DNA of 22,633 nucleotides from Rhodospirillaceae bacterium (lineage in GTDB: Bacteria; Pseudomonadota; Alphaproteobacteria; UBA8366; GCA-2717185), in assembly GCA_028817685.1 (NCBI GenBank), contig JAPPPC010000616.1, positions 1 through 22,633 of the forward strand, given 5' to 3'. Below, piece by piece: positions 22,102 to 22,633 of this stretch. Within the stretch, counting starts at the first letter, position 1; each line of letters opens with the position of its first letter. The notes below the pieces were generated by a model. The model was not told the DNA's origin. It saw nothing but the letters and a program-made list of their open reading frames with translations, and searched no databases. The translations under genes were made by a program, and so were the position numbers.

Positions 22102-22633
22102 ATGGATTTTCTCTTTCTCGCCTTCGGTCTGCTTCTCCTGATACTCGGTGGTGAATTTGCGTTGCGGGGCGCAATCGGTCTGGCGCGCAATCTCAATATT
22201 TCGCCTGCGGTGATCGGACTGACAATCATGGGTTTCGGCACCTCGGCGCCCGAGCTCGTTGTGACGATCCAGGCCGTTCTGTCCGGCAGTGCGGACATTG
22301 CGGTGGGCAATGCCATCGGCAGCAACATCGCCAACACCTTACTGATCCTGGGGGCGGGCGCGGTGATTCGGCCCCTGATATGCGATCCTCGGGGCGTGCG
22401 CCGCGACGGCGCCGTCATGTTCCTGACGACCCTGTTGTTGTGCGGGCTCGGGCTAACCGGCGGCATCGTCCTATGGCAGGGCGTCGCCATGCTCGGACTG
22501 CTTGGCACCTTCATGGGGTGGAGCTACCTGCAGGATAAAAGACACCGCGACAAGGCCACCGATTTGCACGAAGAGATGGCCGAGGAGACCAGCGGCATCC
22601 CGACAAGTCTGGTCCTCATCGCAACCTATATCG
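22102..22633 (+). CDS. CaCA-family Na+/Ca2+ antiporter, N-terminal part
   Basis: The gene runs off the right edge after 177 codons. It encodes an inner-membrane cation/Ca2+ exchanger (PF01699). After helix one (2-17) the alpha-1 repeat is intact: 'GFGTSAPELVVTIQAVLSG' (44-62), with the exchange Glu E51, and 'VGNAIGSNIANTLLILG' (68-84). More hydrophobic helices follow (about 103-118 and 120-140), then a charged cytoplasmic loop (about 145-165). Such proteins (YrbG-like) extrude Ca2+ or exchange it for Na+. The ATG at 22102 lacks a clear Shine-Dalgarno, and a hairpin lies just before it. It is divergent from the Na/Pi cotransporter; linkage of two sodium-coupled carriers may reflect ion homeostasis but could be chance. 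Confidence 0.9.
   Translation, partial: MDFLFLAFGLLLLILGGEFALRGAIGLARNLNISPAVIGLTIMGFGTSAPELVVTIQAVLSGSADIAVGNAIGSNIANTLLILGAGAVIRPLICDPRGVRRDGAVMFLTTLLLCGLGLTGGIVLWQGVAMLGLLGTFMGWSYLQDKRHRDKATDLHEEMAEETSGIPTSLVLIATYI

Noticed and set aside
1..22633. CRISPR array, prophage, insertion sequence, tRNA or rRNA
   Set aside because: No spaced direct repeats, transposase, integrase, phage structural gene, tRNA cloverleaf or rRNA segment could be found by reading both strands.

Overview
The window is GC-rich chromosomal DNA with compact gene packing, Shine-Dalgarno sites of the GGAG/GAGGA type, and many small convergent or divergent transcription units. The gene content (PAS_5 protein, MlaC-like protein, family III CoA-transferases, phytanoyl-CoA and TauD-type dioxygenases, LLM flavin oxidoreductase, ThuA, a CtrA-like site) fits an environmental Alphaproteobacterium, perhaps Rhodospirillales-like. 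This is inferred from gene content; no rRNA or taxonomic marker is present. I see no tRNA, rRNA, CRISPR array, insertion sequence or prophage.

Region 1 (1-5.5 kb) holds the tail of an amidohydrolase, a small two-helix membrane protein, a secreted fasciclin-domain protein, an orphan MlaC-like lipid-binding protein, a PAS_5 sensor-like protein, a 62-residue protein, a metallo-beta-lactamase-fold hydrolase, an exported amidohydrolase and a ThuA-domain protein. A 17-bp imperfect hairpin, a perfect 12-bp palindrome and a TTAAC-N6-TTAAC (CtrA-type) site lie between these genes.

Region 2 (5.9-14 kb) is a mosaic of soluble catabolic enzymes: a family III CoA-transferase, a phytanoyl-CoA dioxygenase, an alpha/beta-hydrolase with a Cys nucleophile, an LLM oxidoreductase, a TauD/TfdA dioxygenase and a HisC-like aminotransferase. 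Two membrane or secreted proteins of unknown function are interspersed, along with a REP-like palindromic intergenic element.

Region 3 (14-18.3 kb) is one leftward operon of six genes: FAD amine/amino-acid oxidase, cupin, Gly/His-rich membrane protein, cupin, GST-like protein and a second family III CoA-transferase. It reads as an uncharacterised catabolic pathway.

Region 4 (18.4-22.6 kb) is membrane-energised. Three overlapping rightward genes encode a TolQ/ExbB/MotA-type channel, a bitopic protein whose TolR/ExbD-type membrane anchor (with the membrane Asp) carries a DUF2135/YfaP-like periplasmic domain, and a two-helix protein with a Pro-rich tail. I propose these form an undescribed ion-driven motor. 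They run convergently into a Na/Pi-cotransporter with a PhoU-like C-terminus, which is followed by the start of a CaCA-family Na+/Ca2+ antiporter cut by the window edge.
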